This document shows positions 23,011 to 34,840 of a stretch of 64,000 nt of DNA, piece after piece. The notes under the pieces were generated by a model. It worked only from the letters and a program-made list of their open reading frames with translations, had not been told where the DNA came from and did not search any database. Source of the DNA: Trogon surrucura (lineage: Eukaryota > Chordata > Aves > Trogoniformes > Trogonidae); contig CM036633.1 in assembly GCA_020746105.1 (NCBI GenBank), forward strand, positions 11,640,501 through 11,704,500. Reading direction: 5' to 3'. Each line of letters opens with the position of its first letter. The stretch's first letter is position 1. Made by a program: the position numbers and the translations under genes.

Positions 23011-26000
23011 TGGGAACCATCATGCAGGCAACTCTGTTTTGCACTGGGTAACCAACACATGTAAACTCAATATAAGGACTAATATCTTTTTTTTTTCATT
23101 TTTAATGTGAATTTTAAAATAAATATTTATACATTATTTATCACATAATTCAATGAAGGCTGTCTTTTGCCATCTGATTTTGACAAGGACTTGAAAACAG
23201 TTTAGGTGCCACCAGGAAGGAGACACCAGAGAGAGGAGCATTAGTTATGAAACCCTGGAACATGAAGTGCCCAGAGAACAGAGATCTCATCCAATTCTGG
23301 CAGACAAAAAGCAGTCTTAGAAGACACAACAGAAACAATCTCCTTTCTTGTGATGAATGAAAGAGAAACAACAGAGAATGGATTAGATGGAGCATAATTT
23401 TTATACTCAGTTTGACAAACACGCATCTCCAGTAAGATCAGGAAAACCCACACTCGGTATCAACTATAAACAAGACCAGGATTCCCTAACAGAGTTATTT
23501 CCTGCGAGATTTTCTTCTACGAAAACATCTACAGCTGTATGTATTTAGTTTTAGCTTGCTGAAGTTTACTGTCATCATTCAACCGCTTTATAAGTCGGTC
23601 ACCCTCAAGAGGCAGCACAAAATGCATTTCACACTTCCAGAACCACAGAGGGAACCACTTTCCTGTTTTGCACATTAGCAGTTTACTGTAATCACTACAG
23701 AACGTTTTCATTTCTTATGTACATTTCTGTTTTCTTGCTGTCGAGATTTTCTTCCCATCCCACTTATTCCTGTGTATTGGGGAGCCACATGCTTCTCTTC
23801 TCACTGCTGTGTCTTCAACAGGTAACTTTTTCTTAAACGTGGGAATTCTTCCTTTCCAATTGGGCCAACATCCAATCTTTACAGAATGTACCTTACATGA
23901 GCAGGTGCTTCACATTGAGCACAGATGCTCAGAAATTCATAAGCCGATACATTTGGGTAAGAAACCTTGCCAGCTGAAGCTTCCTCATTGCTTTTCAGTT
24001 CTATCCTAACTAATGCTGCAAAAATGAAGAAAACAAACTTTCCCAGCACTTCTTTAGTACCCAGAAGTAGTTATAACCAAGATGTGCATGAACAAAAAAT
24101 AAACAAATCCCGTATATTAAAAATAAATGATAGCCAGGTCCTGTTTTCAAATAGGGATCTCCGGGTGACAGATTACAGATGCCTTCCTTACCCAGCATTC
24201 AGTGGCAGTCGTACAGGAGCGGTTTTGATATGCACATGCATTATAACACATTTTCAAAGTCTGATTATTAGAAATGTATCTGTGCTAAGGAGGAAATGTA
24301 TGTGTGTGTTTATTCGTACCTGCAAGCTGAGCAACAGCCACAAGTTAGCCATCAATGGCTTGTGTATAAGCCCGCAGCTTTGAGTGCCAAAGACATATTA
24401 GACAGTTCTGGCCAAATACCACTGGAAGTCGAAGCTCGTGTACGTATCCACACTGATACGCTGGCATGTTCATATCTGAGTGAGCCAATACCAGATCACC
24501 TGTTTTGCAGTCCCACCATTTTTTTTGGTACTTGCAATGAAGACAGTGTTGAATTTGTGCAGTTTCAGAATTTCAGGGAACCAGTTCACGTGCCTCACAT
24601 GTAATCTCTCCTTCTGCAAGTAATGCTGTAGTAATAGCAGCCCGCAGCAGAAGCAGGACAGGCGAGGTGGATTTGTGGATGACTTAGTAACTTTAAAATA
24701 ATATTTAACCAATAAAAATAAAAACAAATAATTTTGCACTGGCCCGGCCTCAGCACTGCTGGAATGTCTTATTTATATGCATAAAGAGGAGGTGGTTGGG
24801 GGCGTGTAGCTTCTCTCAGTCACTCTCTTACTCAGTTGGAGTAGAGCTGAGGAACTGAACCACTTTCAATTTAAGTCTGTAGAGAAGCTCCTTGGGGGTG
24901 GGTTTTTTCCTCCCACTCCCTTTTTTTCCTTCTTTTCTTAATCCAGGATTCAGACAGGAAAGCAGTACCGCTGTCCACTGAAGCCAGGGTGCTTTGGGAA
25001 ACATCTCAACTGGCTTTCGAAATCTTATTTCCAGGATCTGGGAGAGCTTTCCAAAAAGAGCCGGGGCCCACCCACGACCAAACAGCAGAGACTCTGGAGG
25101 AGCCATCGCCAGCCCCAGCCTATTGCAGGACACATGTGGGTGTGGGCCTCTGAGATTTGGACACTTGACGAAAAAAAATAAAAAGTAATTAAAAAAAAAA
25201 TGGAAACGGAACTTCAAAGGGAACTAGCTAAAACACTTCAGAAATTAATCATGCCTGGTGGAAAAGATGATTAGTGGCTTCTTGTGCTCTGTTTTTAAAG
25301 CTATTGATCTTGGACTCAGGAAGGAGTTTTCATATTCTCCACAAGCCACAGATGGTCAAAAGAGTTCTGAGAGGAAGAGACAAAAAAGCAACCTCAGGAA
25401 ACTCCAGGGAGTAACAGAACTCAAGGTGTGTCCCAGGGACCCTAAAACATCACTGAAAAGGATGAGCTGGAAAATCAGATACAGGAGCAGCATTTGCTCT
25501 TTTTCCTTTCTCTCTATTTTCTCATTGTCTAAGCTTTCTGCCTTTGAAGCAGGTGTGCTCTGTAAGTCATTTTCCAACACACCAAATACACGAGAAACAC
25601 CAAATAAAATAATTTGCCAAGACTTTGGTGCTTTTGTCAGACCTACAGACTATAAAGACATGACTCACAAGCAACAAGGCTGAGGTAGAAATGGAATGAA
25701 GACAACAACAACCTAAACCAAATGCTTAATGACTGAAAGTAGTGGAATATATCACTGTCTCTGGCCAATTTTGTAGGCTTTCTGAAAACTGAATTTTTCA
25801 CACAACAATTATTTTAGAAAACACAAACTATAATCCCTAAATTGCCTCCAATACAATCTTGCACAGGGTCAAGCTTTCTTCTGGGAAGCATTATCTGTTT
25901 TCATCTCAGATCAAAATACAATTAGATGCTGGAAATACCATTTCTCCATAGCAAAGATAAAACACATTCTTATTTTTTATTATAGCAAAACATGTATCTC

Positions 26001-26334
26001 TTAATGAACTTGCCTAGGAAATTTGAAATTCTGTTGGGTAATAAAGTTATGACAAAGTAAACAGGGCAAAATTTCTCACCTCAGAGGTGCTGGTGGTTAC
26101 TCACAACAAGTATCTCTACTCTGAAGTGGGACTGACTGAGCTTCCCACTGAGCAGGGGCAGGTGGCATCGGGCTGTTCAGGGGTCCCGCTCTTCACATCA
26201 TTTGGAAGTCCAAGCACCGGCCATTCTTTATCCTGAAACACACAAAAGTTTTTGGTTTAGTACTTGCACATAAGCATATTCGTACTGGCCAAAAAGAAAA
26301 TTCAGGCAATCACATTTGCTCGTCTGCCATTTCC
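23011..26334. other. non-coding stretch, nothing recognised
   Basis: Mixed AT-rich sequence including TTTTTTTTT near 23089 and A-rich patches near 25166-25200. A short motif-rich piece at 24760-24800 (TCTTATTTATATGCATAAAG) could be functional but is isolated. Open frames reach 141 codons (25258-25683, plus) without recognisable domains or codon-use support. Confidence 0.55.
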
Positions 26335-26520
26335 CCTAAATTACCTCCGCTTTATGCGCGCGGTTCCCTCGTGGCAATGAGCAACAACTGTAACGGCAGA
26401 GTTACAAGGATGGATTAGCAGAGAAACAAATAGCAGGTGCGTGGGCGAGGAGGGAAAACGGGGGGACTGTTTGAGTTGGCAACTGTTCCCGCAACTATGT
26501 CTGTAGGAAGGAAGGTAGAG
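26335..26520. promoter_or_regulatory. candidate conserved non-coding element
   Basis: A small CpG-retaining block: TACCTCCGCTTTATGCGCGC near 26342, GGTTCCCTCGTGGCAATG near 26362, ACAACTGTAACGGCAGAG near 26385 (MYB-like AACTGTAACGG) and GGCAACTGTTCCCGCAAC near 26477. The TATGCGCGCG word is unusual for the surrounding composition. Possible regulatory element; inference only. Confidence 0.33.
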
Positions 26521-27611
26521 GCTCCAAAATGCCTTCATGGAAAATAAAGCATATTTAAACTCCAAGCAAGGAACTGTTCCTCTGATCAGAACTCACTTTC
26601 TGAAATCGATTCAAATAGCTGAGGCAGCATGGGAGCTCTTGATGACTGTATTAACATTCTGACATTTCTTTGCACAGTCACTGGAACTACATTATTAGCA
26701 AGGATCTAACAGCCCTATGCTCCACTGTGGAACAGTGTATCAGGAGAGTGGAAAGAAAAATAAAAACCACAGTAAATTCTTTTTTCCCCTTCTGACAACA
26801 GTTGTCTTCCCACAAGGAATACAAACTAGTGCTTATACTCTCCAATAGGACATAAGCCCTACAGAAAGAACCAAAAATTCGGGCAGCTATTGAGTATTTC
26901 TTTATATAAATAATCAAATTTAAGAAAGTTCTTCTTCCTACTTCTAGGACTAAGGAAGACAAGTAAAAGAACACAGAGTCGATAGTCAGAACACATTACC
27001 CAAAGTATTTTTTAGTTGTTTGGGAGAAGAGAGAGGGGGAAAATGAAGAATGGAGAAACAGGAAGGAAAGAGTTCCCATCCTCTCACAACACAGAACAAG
27101 TACATTCAAACACAGGGCACCACAGTGCAAGACACCCTAAAGCCTGATTTTGGGAACAGTGTGGAATTTTCTTGCTCAGAGAATACTCATTCTCAGAGAA
27201 ACCAGCCTGCAATAAGTGTAAAACCAGTCCCTAATAACAACACGCGTGACTGAAAAAGCATCAGGCATCTAATTCTATTACGAAGCAGAGGTGTGAAAGA
27301 TGTTTCTCATCATAAAGCAAAATGAGTAAGCTTCGGCTGCATTACTGGCTCTGTAAAAGTGTGATAATGTAGGTAGTGTAAAAAAAAAAACCAAAAAGAA
27401 GCCAAAGGAATTGATGCACACGGAGCAGGCATTGTCCAGAGGTGAGAGCAGGGAAGACCTGCGGTCTGTTCCTGGTGCTGGGACTCATCCCTCACCCAGG
27501 GGCTGCAGCCAGAGCCAGCTCCAGCACCCAGCACTGTGTGACGCAGGTACTGACTGCCCGAAGGCTGTTCCCGACAGCTTCACACACCCGTGTCACAGAG
27601 ACTGCAACAGG

Positions 27612-27680
27612 TATTAGGAGTTATCATTATTCAAGGGCAGACTCTGAATAGACATAGAAGTTAAACAGCTTTTCAAGGGT
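27612..27680 (-). repeat. possible MIR-like fragment, antisense
   Basis: Reads TTAGGAGTTATCATTATTCA, then CAGACTCTGAATAGACATAG, then AGTTAAACAGCTTTTCAAGG. In antisense MIR the order is 'ATTATTATCCCCATTTTACAGATGAGGAAACTGAGGCACAGAG AGGTTAAGTGACTTGCCCAAGG'. The agreement in order is good but several bases are lost; tentative. Confidence 0.38.
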
Positions 27681-28424
27681 TTTTTGTTGTTTGTTGAAGA
27701 TCTGCACTCTTTTAGGATTTAAAATCTTTTTATTAAGAAATTATTACCTCTCCTACTCACATGAAGGTGTCTAAACTTTCTTTTAAGTAGCAAAGAAAGT
27801 CCCACTATCACACTGTTTACTAATTTTATATGATACTTTCAATGTTAAAGAATTTTTAACTCAGTGATTATTGCACTGTAAACCTTTTCCACATGCTACG
27901 GAATGATTGGGAGGGATGCCTGTTTCTCTGCTTCCAAAAACAGTTTCTCATCACAACATCTTTTGGATTTCTACACTTCTATAAAAGAAAGTAAACAGCA
28001 GCAAATCACCTCACAATATTTTCAACACAAAACGCAAATTAGCAATTCGATAAATGAGTTTCCCCTAACTAGGGAATAAACTGGTAATACATACCCACGC
28101 TGTCCAACATCATGCCAGACCCTTCTACTACAACCGATATTCCCTTTCCTTCCTGTTTAACACTGGACCAATTTCCTGTCATTCCTGTTCGATGCAGTCT
28201 TTATAGCACCCCAGTTTCATTCTGTCTGAAACCACGTAAACTGCTCTTATTTACACATTAGTTACACAGCTACTTTTTTTCTTTTTCCTTTAATTTAAAA
28301 CCCTCTGGTGCTACCTTCTGCATTTTTTCTAGTCCAGAGTTAATGAGAGCCTCAATCCTGCTACCAGATTATCTGTGTTAATTTGTTATTTCAGGTCAAT
28401 CTGGCTTCAAAGGAACTCGAGCAG
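27681..28424. other. non-coding stretch, nothing recognised
   Basis: AT-rich and pyrimidine-rich sequence. A segment near 28290-28335 (TTAATTTAAAACCCTCTGG and following) vaguely resembles antisense CR1 coding sequence but was too weak to classify. Confidence 0.55.
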
Positions 28425-28690
28425 GGTGACCCAGCCACCTCATGAGGAACAAAGTTCTCATCGTGTGCTCTTAAGGAACCAAATGAGTAACTCTCAGGAG
28501 AGAAGCAGCACCAGGTGAGTGCTCCAGCCTCTTAATTTTCCTTGATCACAGCACTTTTGGTAAAGTATCTCTCAGTGAAGGCTTGAAACAATTAATTAGG
28601 AAGCACCCTGGAGCGTGAACAACAGAGTATTATTGTCATTTTAAGACAATCTTAATCTCTCTAATTTCTGTTAGGAAAGGTTACACTAAC
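28425..28690. promoter_or_regulatory. weak candidate conserved non-coding element
   Basis: A non-repetitive block with CTTAATTTTCCTTGATCACA near 28531, CTTGAAACAATTAATTAGG near 28581, GAGTATTATTGTCATTTTAA near 28625 and GACAATCTTAATCTCTC near 28645. Words resemble homeodomain (AATTAATTAG) and SOX (ATTATTGTC) sites. CpGs are few, so support is weaker than for the other blocks. Confidence 0.28.
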
Positions 28691-29945
28691 CAGATTTTAT
28701 TATATGTATATATTTGTGTCTTTCTTCTGCAGGGAAGTCAAATGCAGAGGGACCCTTCTGCAGTCTTTTAAACCCAGCTGTGAAATGTTGCTTCACTAAT
28801 AACTTGCCTCATTTTGCCATGTGAGCAAGCATTTCGAAGGGTTGTGATAAGCCATAGAGTAAGAATCAAAGAAGAAATATCAGGTCATTTTCCACAAATA
28901 CTAATTTCATTTTGAAGCCTGGTGGGCACCACCAATCCGACGCCAATAGATACTATAAAAAGTTGGATGTTTAAAGCAGCTATACCGAAAAATGCAGAAA
29001 AAGAAAGAGACCTTTAGTCTGGATGTCTCAGCTTTTCATATGGGTGGTTGACAAGCTAGGCTATAGGGTAAACCATAATGTGCCAAGCAGCACGGAGCCT
29101 GGAGCCAAGAAAGGGATAATTTCAGTCAAGACCCAGTCTCTAAAGCCAAAACCACTGGCCTGAAAGCTTTTCTCAGAAGGTTTGCTGTTCCCATCACTGC
29201 TGGGATGAATTTTAACTCATTATTGATCAAGGGAATTTTAAAATCAATTTTAATTAAATGAAAGATTTCTATCATGGCTTGTTCTGTGTGGAAGTCACAC
29301 AGACAACATATAAATATATGGAGGCAGATCATGTAGAGAAGATTTGTAGCAGTTAGGCCCTAAACAGGTAAGAAAGAAGCTGAAGCTACACCTGAAAGAA
29401 AATTTGTTAGAATAAATAAATCATATATCATACATATCTATTCTCTCCCCATTTTTGTCCTTCCTGTTGGAATTTAGTCACGACATGAATTTTTGGTTTT
29501 GTGGTTTGATTTCTTTATTTTTTTTTAATTAACCAAAGCAAGTAGTTTCATGAGGTTCTCTCTCAAACCCCAACATTACTAAAAAAGAGATAAGGGAGCC
29601 CACCATGTGCTAACTACTGAAAGCCGTGCAACTCCACACAGATCAACGGACTTCAGGAACTTAACCCCTTGTGCAAAGCTCAGAAAAAGCCAATCTGCAT
29701 CTTTCAACACCTCCTTACTTTAAAGACTCCAGTTCCCAGTATTCTGCCTCAGGCAGAAGGTCATCACACTGCCAGTGCCACAGGTCACAAGTTCAATCCC
29801 CAAGCTCAAGCTTGGGTTCAAGTGAGGCTACAAAGCAAATCAATGAGAGGTGACTTCATCATACCCAGACAATGCTGTACAGACTCATGAGATTCCTGTA
29901 TCATTTACCACTAACATAAGGCTCTTCATGTACTACAGGCTTTAC
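28691..29945. other. non-coding stretch, nothing recognised
   Basis: No exon, RNA gene or firm repeat. A B-box-like GGTCACAAGTTCAATCCCC at 29783-29801 hints at a tRNA-derived SINE but has no supporting A-box at the right distance. Confidence 0.55.
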
Positions 29946-30160
29946 AATTATTAATTCATTAACATTAATTCATTAGTCATCACGCCAAGCCATCTGAGTA
30001 GCACAGTCTTATGCCAGTTCTTTGGGTAAGAAATCAAAGGGCCAAAGGGTTAAGTTACTTGCCAAAGGTCAAAGAGAAAAATCAATGGGGAAACTGGAAT
30101 TAGAACTTAAAAATACCCAATTCCTGGCTTTGTGTTTAATTCACTTTACCTCACCTAATC
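29946..30160 (-). repeat. MIR-like SINE, antisense, nearly full body
   Basis: The plus strand reads TTAATTCATTAGTCATCACG, then CCAAGCCATCTGAGTAG, then TTGGGTAAGAAATCAAAGGG, then GGTTAAGTTACTTGCCAAAG, then GGTCAAAGAG, then GGAAACTGGAATTAGAAC. Antisense MIR has the same succession: 'ATTTAATCCTCACAACAACCCTATGAGG', 'GATGAGGAAACTGAGG', 'GGTTAAGTGACTTGCCCAAGGTCACACAG', 'GAGCTGGGATTAGAACCC'. This is the best-preserved MIR-type element in the window. The tail near 30120-30160 (ATTCCTGGCTTTGTGTTTAA) corresponds to the tRNA-derived end. Confidence 0.7.
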
Positions 30161-33100
30161 AAAGGCAACAAATAAAATAAGCAAGGTCCCACAAGGCTCC
30201 TCATAGCCAGAGGAGCTTTTTTTCAGCTGCAAGGTCTCTACCAAGCCCGGTCAGAATCTACAAGGCTTCATTGTGTTTTCAAATACAATGCACACTGCAG
30301 TAAATAGGTTATTTTACAACCCTGGCCCAGTTTTCAAAGTGGCCTCAATCAGTGTTGTGCAAAACATTCATGTCCAACCACAAAATTACAATCAGTCTTT
30401 GTTTGAATTCAGCCTGGGTCCCCGGCCAGCAGCGGTTAGTCCGGACTCCCAGGGTCTGTGAACCGTTAGTCAAAGGTTTTTGCAACAGTTTTACCCTGCC
30501 TGGATTTCTCTGAATATTTATAGGCTGCCGTTCTCCAGCAACTTTCATGTTCAAACTGTGTTGGCTTGCGGGGGTGGAAAGGGGATGTAAATAACGGGTA
30601 GAGTCACATGTTTTCCACTAGCCCCACTTGTTTTGCTTCCAGTAAGAGACACGTGTTGCAAGAGAACAACTGCAAGGCTTGACTGTGGGACATTTAAATT
30701 AGTATAACAGTATTTCTACACACTTCAATGTTTTCAAACATCCAGTTATTGTGAAATAAGAATCAACTGTTAGGATATTCAAACAGACCTGTGGAATTAA
30801 AATTTGTAGCATTGCTCAACATTTTAGGGGCAGGAATGAGAAATATCCTTTCATAAACTCTTAGACGAGGTCTGAAATACCAGCAGAAGGAATTAGCCTG
30901 AAAAATCCATACTGTATTTTACCCTGAAACCAACCCATCCCAAAGCAGGATCCACAAAGTTCAGTCACCGCTGTGTGGAACATTGAGCCACTGTCACTGA
31001 TACATAATACCAAACAGCATGAAGAAATCACAAAAGCATGAGGATTTTCGTATAACTTTGTCTGCTGTATGTAAAGCATAAACAAGACCTTACATCATAC
31101 ACATCTCCTGCTTTACTGGTCTCTTGAACGTGATATACTTTGTGCACAATGGGTTTACATAGTCCTTACGGGCTTACTTTAGTTCTGAGACACCAAATGG
31201 AGGCATCTCAATTCTGACGAACTCCACACAGATGTTGACTTGCCACCCTCTGTAAATGGGCCCACACATAAGTCACTGCGCGTGCAACCTTGGCTGCTGG
31301 ATGGCTTGCTGCTTAAAACACCAACACAAAGCCCATTTTGTACAGGAGGGAAAGAGATGGCTTTGGAAATCAGACCCTTGTGTGCTCCGTCTGTTCGAAA
31401 CATTCCCAACAAGGAAATATCAACCTTTCTTGTGCTCATGGCAAAATACTCTTTATTCCAAAAATCTGTCTGTATGGATGGCAACTCATCCTAACTGGAG
31501 ATGCCTGAAAACCTCAAGCGAAAACTGCTGAAAGTATAGAAGTTACCTGTTGAAAAGACATAGCCAAGAAGCAAAACAGAAGAGGAAAAGACAGCCTGTG
31601 AACGCCTACGGTGTCAATACACAACAGCTGATCCGCATTGGTAACATAAAAGTTTTATGTCGACCCAAGCCCTTTCTAAAATACTCAAATCTCTGACGAC
31701 TGCACAGAGAGTTGCTTCTTCCAAGTGCAGGTTTTTTCTAAGAGATTTCCAGTAATTCCTGTCTCCTACCAGGACAAAAATACTAGGAAAATTGTTTGGT
31801 TCGTGGTATTTTTGTACTTTCATATAAATCTGTTTCAAAATCTAAAAGTGCACAAGGTCATAAGAGGGCAAAACAGAAGGAAAGAATATGAAATAGACAA
31901 TGGAGTTGGGTTTTGGTTTGCTTATTTTCATTTCTTTCCCAAATGTTTCGTTACTCTGAGTGTAACTTGTAGGGAGAAAAAAGGTGGATTTCCAGTGCTG
32001 AACACTCTTTGCCTGCTGCTCATAAAATTAGATGGATAATCTCATTATAGGTTAACTGAGATGTTCTATTAATGCAGACTATATTTTGTTTTCCCCAGCA
32101 ATTCTGAATAGACTGTCCCTACAGCTTTTCAGTTTTGACTGAAAAGAGAAATCTTTCTCCTTTGTAGCTAAGATGAAAAGATAACATTGTCTATGGTAGC
32201 TACTTTTTTTTTTTTCTTGTCTTCTAACAATACCGTTACTTCATAAAAAAATAAAAATTTCCATTAAAAACTCAACAGTAGATAAAATGGTTTTCATTGT
32301 TTCTAGCTCTTTCCTAATTCACTTTTAAGTATATGAGAGAGGGAAAGATCTTTCCAGGTTTTGTTGTCCCGTTCTGTCCATCCTTCCTGTATTTGAACCT
32401 AAGAGGATTACAGCATTCATTAAATCTGCAATACAGACTGGCTGAAACATGAGCAGCGCAGCATATAGAGAAAAACGCGGTTATATTACAATGACCTTTC
32501 ACGATTATCTTGTACTCTGTCACAAGTTAAATGAGGTCATTACTGATGTTACTTGCATTTCTCTTCCTTGGCCCATGACTTCAAAGACTAATGGGCCCCT
32601 TTTGTCACTGAATTCTTGTCAAAATGTTCAGTCCAATCAGGCCCCTAATAACTGCATGCAGGGTAACATTCGCAGATGAAAAGAACAGGCAGACACATGC
32701 CTTATACATAATTAATCCCTCCAATGAACTTCATGAATTTCAAAATTACACAAAATGGAACAAATCCAACAGATAGTCTCCTGTGGGCATATGAGGTCAC
32801 GTATCCTGCTAGGAGGGTGAGAAAGCGTTATTCTAACATGGACACCCAGCAATGACTCACACAACTTCATTAACTGACTTATTTTCCCTTCCTGGCATCG
32901 TCTCTATAGCTAACCTGACATCTGACAAGGTTAATCAAGACACCAAGACACCTGCCTATCATCCCAGAAAACAAGCACTCAACTACCAGTAGAGTCAAAA
33001 GAAGTCCCAGCTTTGCTATCAGCACTGCTATCAGCAAGGCGGCAAATTCTGTATCTGGCCATTTGAGTTATTCACACAATCAAAAAATCAGATTCCTGTC

Positions 33101-34361
33101 CAGAAAGCTCTCCTCCCCACAAATAACAGTACTGGGAGTGGGGGTGGAGGGAAGGATTCCTTCTTGGAAGCACGTAAAAGTAGCGGCGGACAATTTTCTT
33201 CCTAATGAAATGTTTGCCTAATTTGGTCCTGGCAAGGCCGTGCACATGTGGCAGCCACATCAAAAGCAGGGGCACTGGCACGGCGAGCAGCACGGCCTGA
33301 AGTGGTTTTTCTGCGCCGCTACATGCCAACCGCGTGCTCGAACCCCGGCTCTCACACTTACGTCTGTTGTCCAAGCACTGTTAGCGCTGCGTTCACTGAC
33401 AGTTCTGTTCTATTTGTTCAGAGTCAGTGGCATGAACCTACTCTTCAAATAACAACGTTAGTGTTTTCCTCCTCCCTCTTAATTCCATCATCTGTCTCTC
33501 CATGTGCTACTACTGACAGGCATCAAAACATGCCAAATACATCAAAATTAGCATTTTACACTGACCTTTCCCATATTACATAGAGTTTGTTTGAAAAAAA
33601 AAAAAAAGTTGTCTTTCTTCCTAAGTAGATGAAAATGTTTTAGAAATCTCAATATTTTCGATATAGGAAATATCATTCTCCATCCAGCTCTGTGCATGTG
33701 TTCTTAAAGCCAACACATATCCACAACACCGAGGCAAAATCAAACAACACATGTAAGAGAAAAAATCAAAATGGCAAACAGTCACAAAACCAGCTTTACA
33801 CACATGAGAATTTTAGAAGCTGAACTTCTTGTAGGCAAAATAGCAGGGATTGATTTTTGAGACAGATTATCATAGAAAAGGAAGACTCAAAAGGTCAGCA
33901 AGTTCTTCCCCTTGCACAACAGTTGGATAAATATTTCAAGACCGCGTCTGATTGATTTCAATCTAATTTGCTCTTAAAAATGTACAGGGAAGGAAATTCT
34001 AAGCCTCCTTGGGTACATCTTTTAGTGCTTCAAACTTTCTTCATTTATTTTTTCCTAATATTTTACACAAATCAACTTGCAGCTTTGCAGTAATTGAATC
34101 CAATTACTTTTTTTACTTACTTCATCTGACACAGAGAAAAAAGTCAGTGTTTTCTTTACAGGAACTTCTTATATAAAGCAAAATTAACCACCTTCTAAGT
34201 TCCACGTACAGTACTCTTGCAGACATGTACCCGAATAGGATGTCATTTTTGTAACGACATACCATACTTGTCTCATCTTTGGCCTGAAAACTTTTACAAA
34301 TTCCACATCCTTTTCTGAACTTTCACTAATTTGCCAGGTAATCATGCATTTCTCCTCTTCC
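30161..34361. other. non-coding stretch, nothing recognised
   Basis: About 4.2 kb of AT-rich DNA with homopolymers (T12 at 32204-32215, A14 at 33594-33607) and no recognisable exon. Open frames reach 111 codons (33248-33583, plus) and are in competition with two other open frames over the same bases. Confidence 0.6.
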
Positions 34362-34840
34362 AGTGTGACATCTTGCATTTGGCTTTACTGAATTTCAGTG
34401 TCTTAGTTTTAACTATTTCTTCTATTTATCAGATAATTTTGAATTCCAGTGTCATGCCAAAGGACATCTGCAGCCCTTCCCAGCTTCCTTTTCTTTACAA
34501 AATTCATACTTTGTCTTTTAAATACATAATCCAAGATAGCAGTAACAACGTTGATCATATGTGAGCCAAGCACAGTGAGCTACACAATTACTCCTTTGGT
34601 ACGCCGTCCAAGTCTGACATCACACCTTTTGTAATCATGTAATCATACTGGCTGTCCCCATCCCCCTGCCACCAACCACGTACCTATTTTATGGTCACTT
34701 AATCTTGACTACATGTCCCTCCTTCACCTACAACACACACTGTCAAAAGCCTTGCTAAAATTGGGCCCTATCACATCTATTTCTTTTTTTTTCTAACCTA
34801 CTGAACTTACATTTTGCAACTCACTGATCATACCTGAGTA
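34362..34840 (-). mobile_element. ancient CR1/L3-type LINE, reverse-transcriptase fossil, antisense
   Basis: The minus strand carries decayed fragments of a CR1-clade reverse transcriptase. Near 34770-34740 it encodes NFSKAFDSV, matching the family word 'DFSKAFDTV'. Near 34405-34365 it encodes LKFSKAKCKMSHW, matching 'MKFNKAKCKVLHLG', which lies downstream of the catalytic FADDTK motif in this family. Between them, the plus strand CAGCCCTTCCCAGCTTCC near 34472 corresponds to the antisense of the 'KLGG' region next to FADDTK. The order on the strand is correct for one element. Stops and frameshifts are everywhere, so it is long dead. Its divergence is much greater than that of the avian CR1 copy at 20754-21099, so it is probably an older amniote subfamily. 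Ends are approximate. Confidence 0.72.

Noticed and set aside
25258-25683. 141-codon plus-strand open frame
   Set aside because: No family resemblance and no support from splice sites or composition.
28290-28335. Possible antisense CR1 coding fragment
   Set aside because: Single weak resemblance without a second ordered motif.
29783-29801. tRNA B-box-like GGTCACAAGTTCAATCCCC
   Set aside because: No A box at a suitable distance and no cloverleaf could be drawn, so not a tRNA gene; too little for a SINE call.
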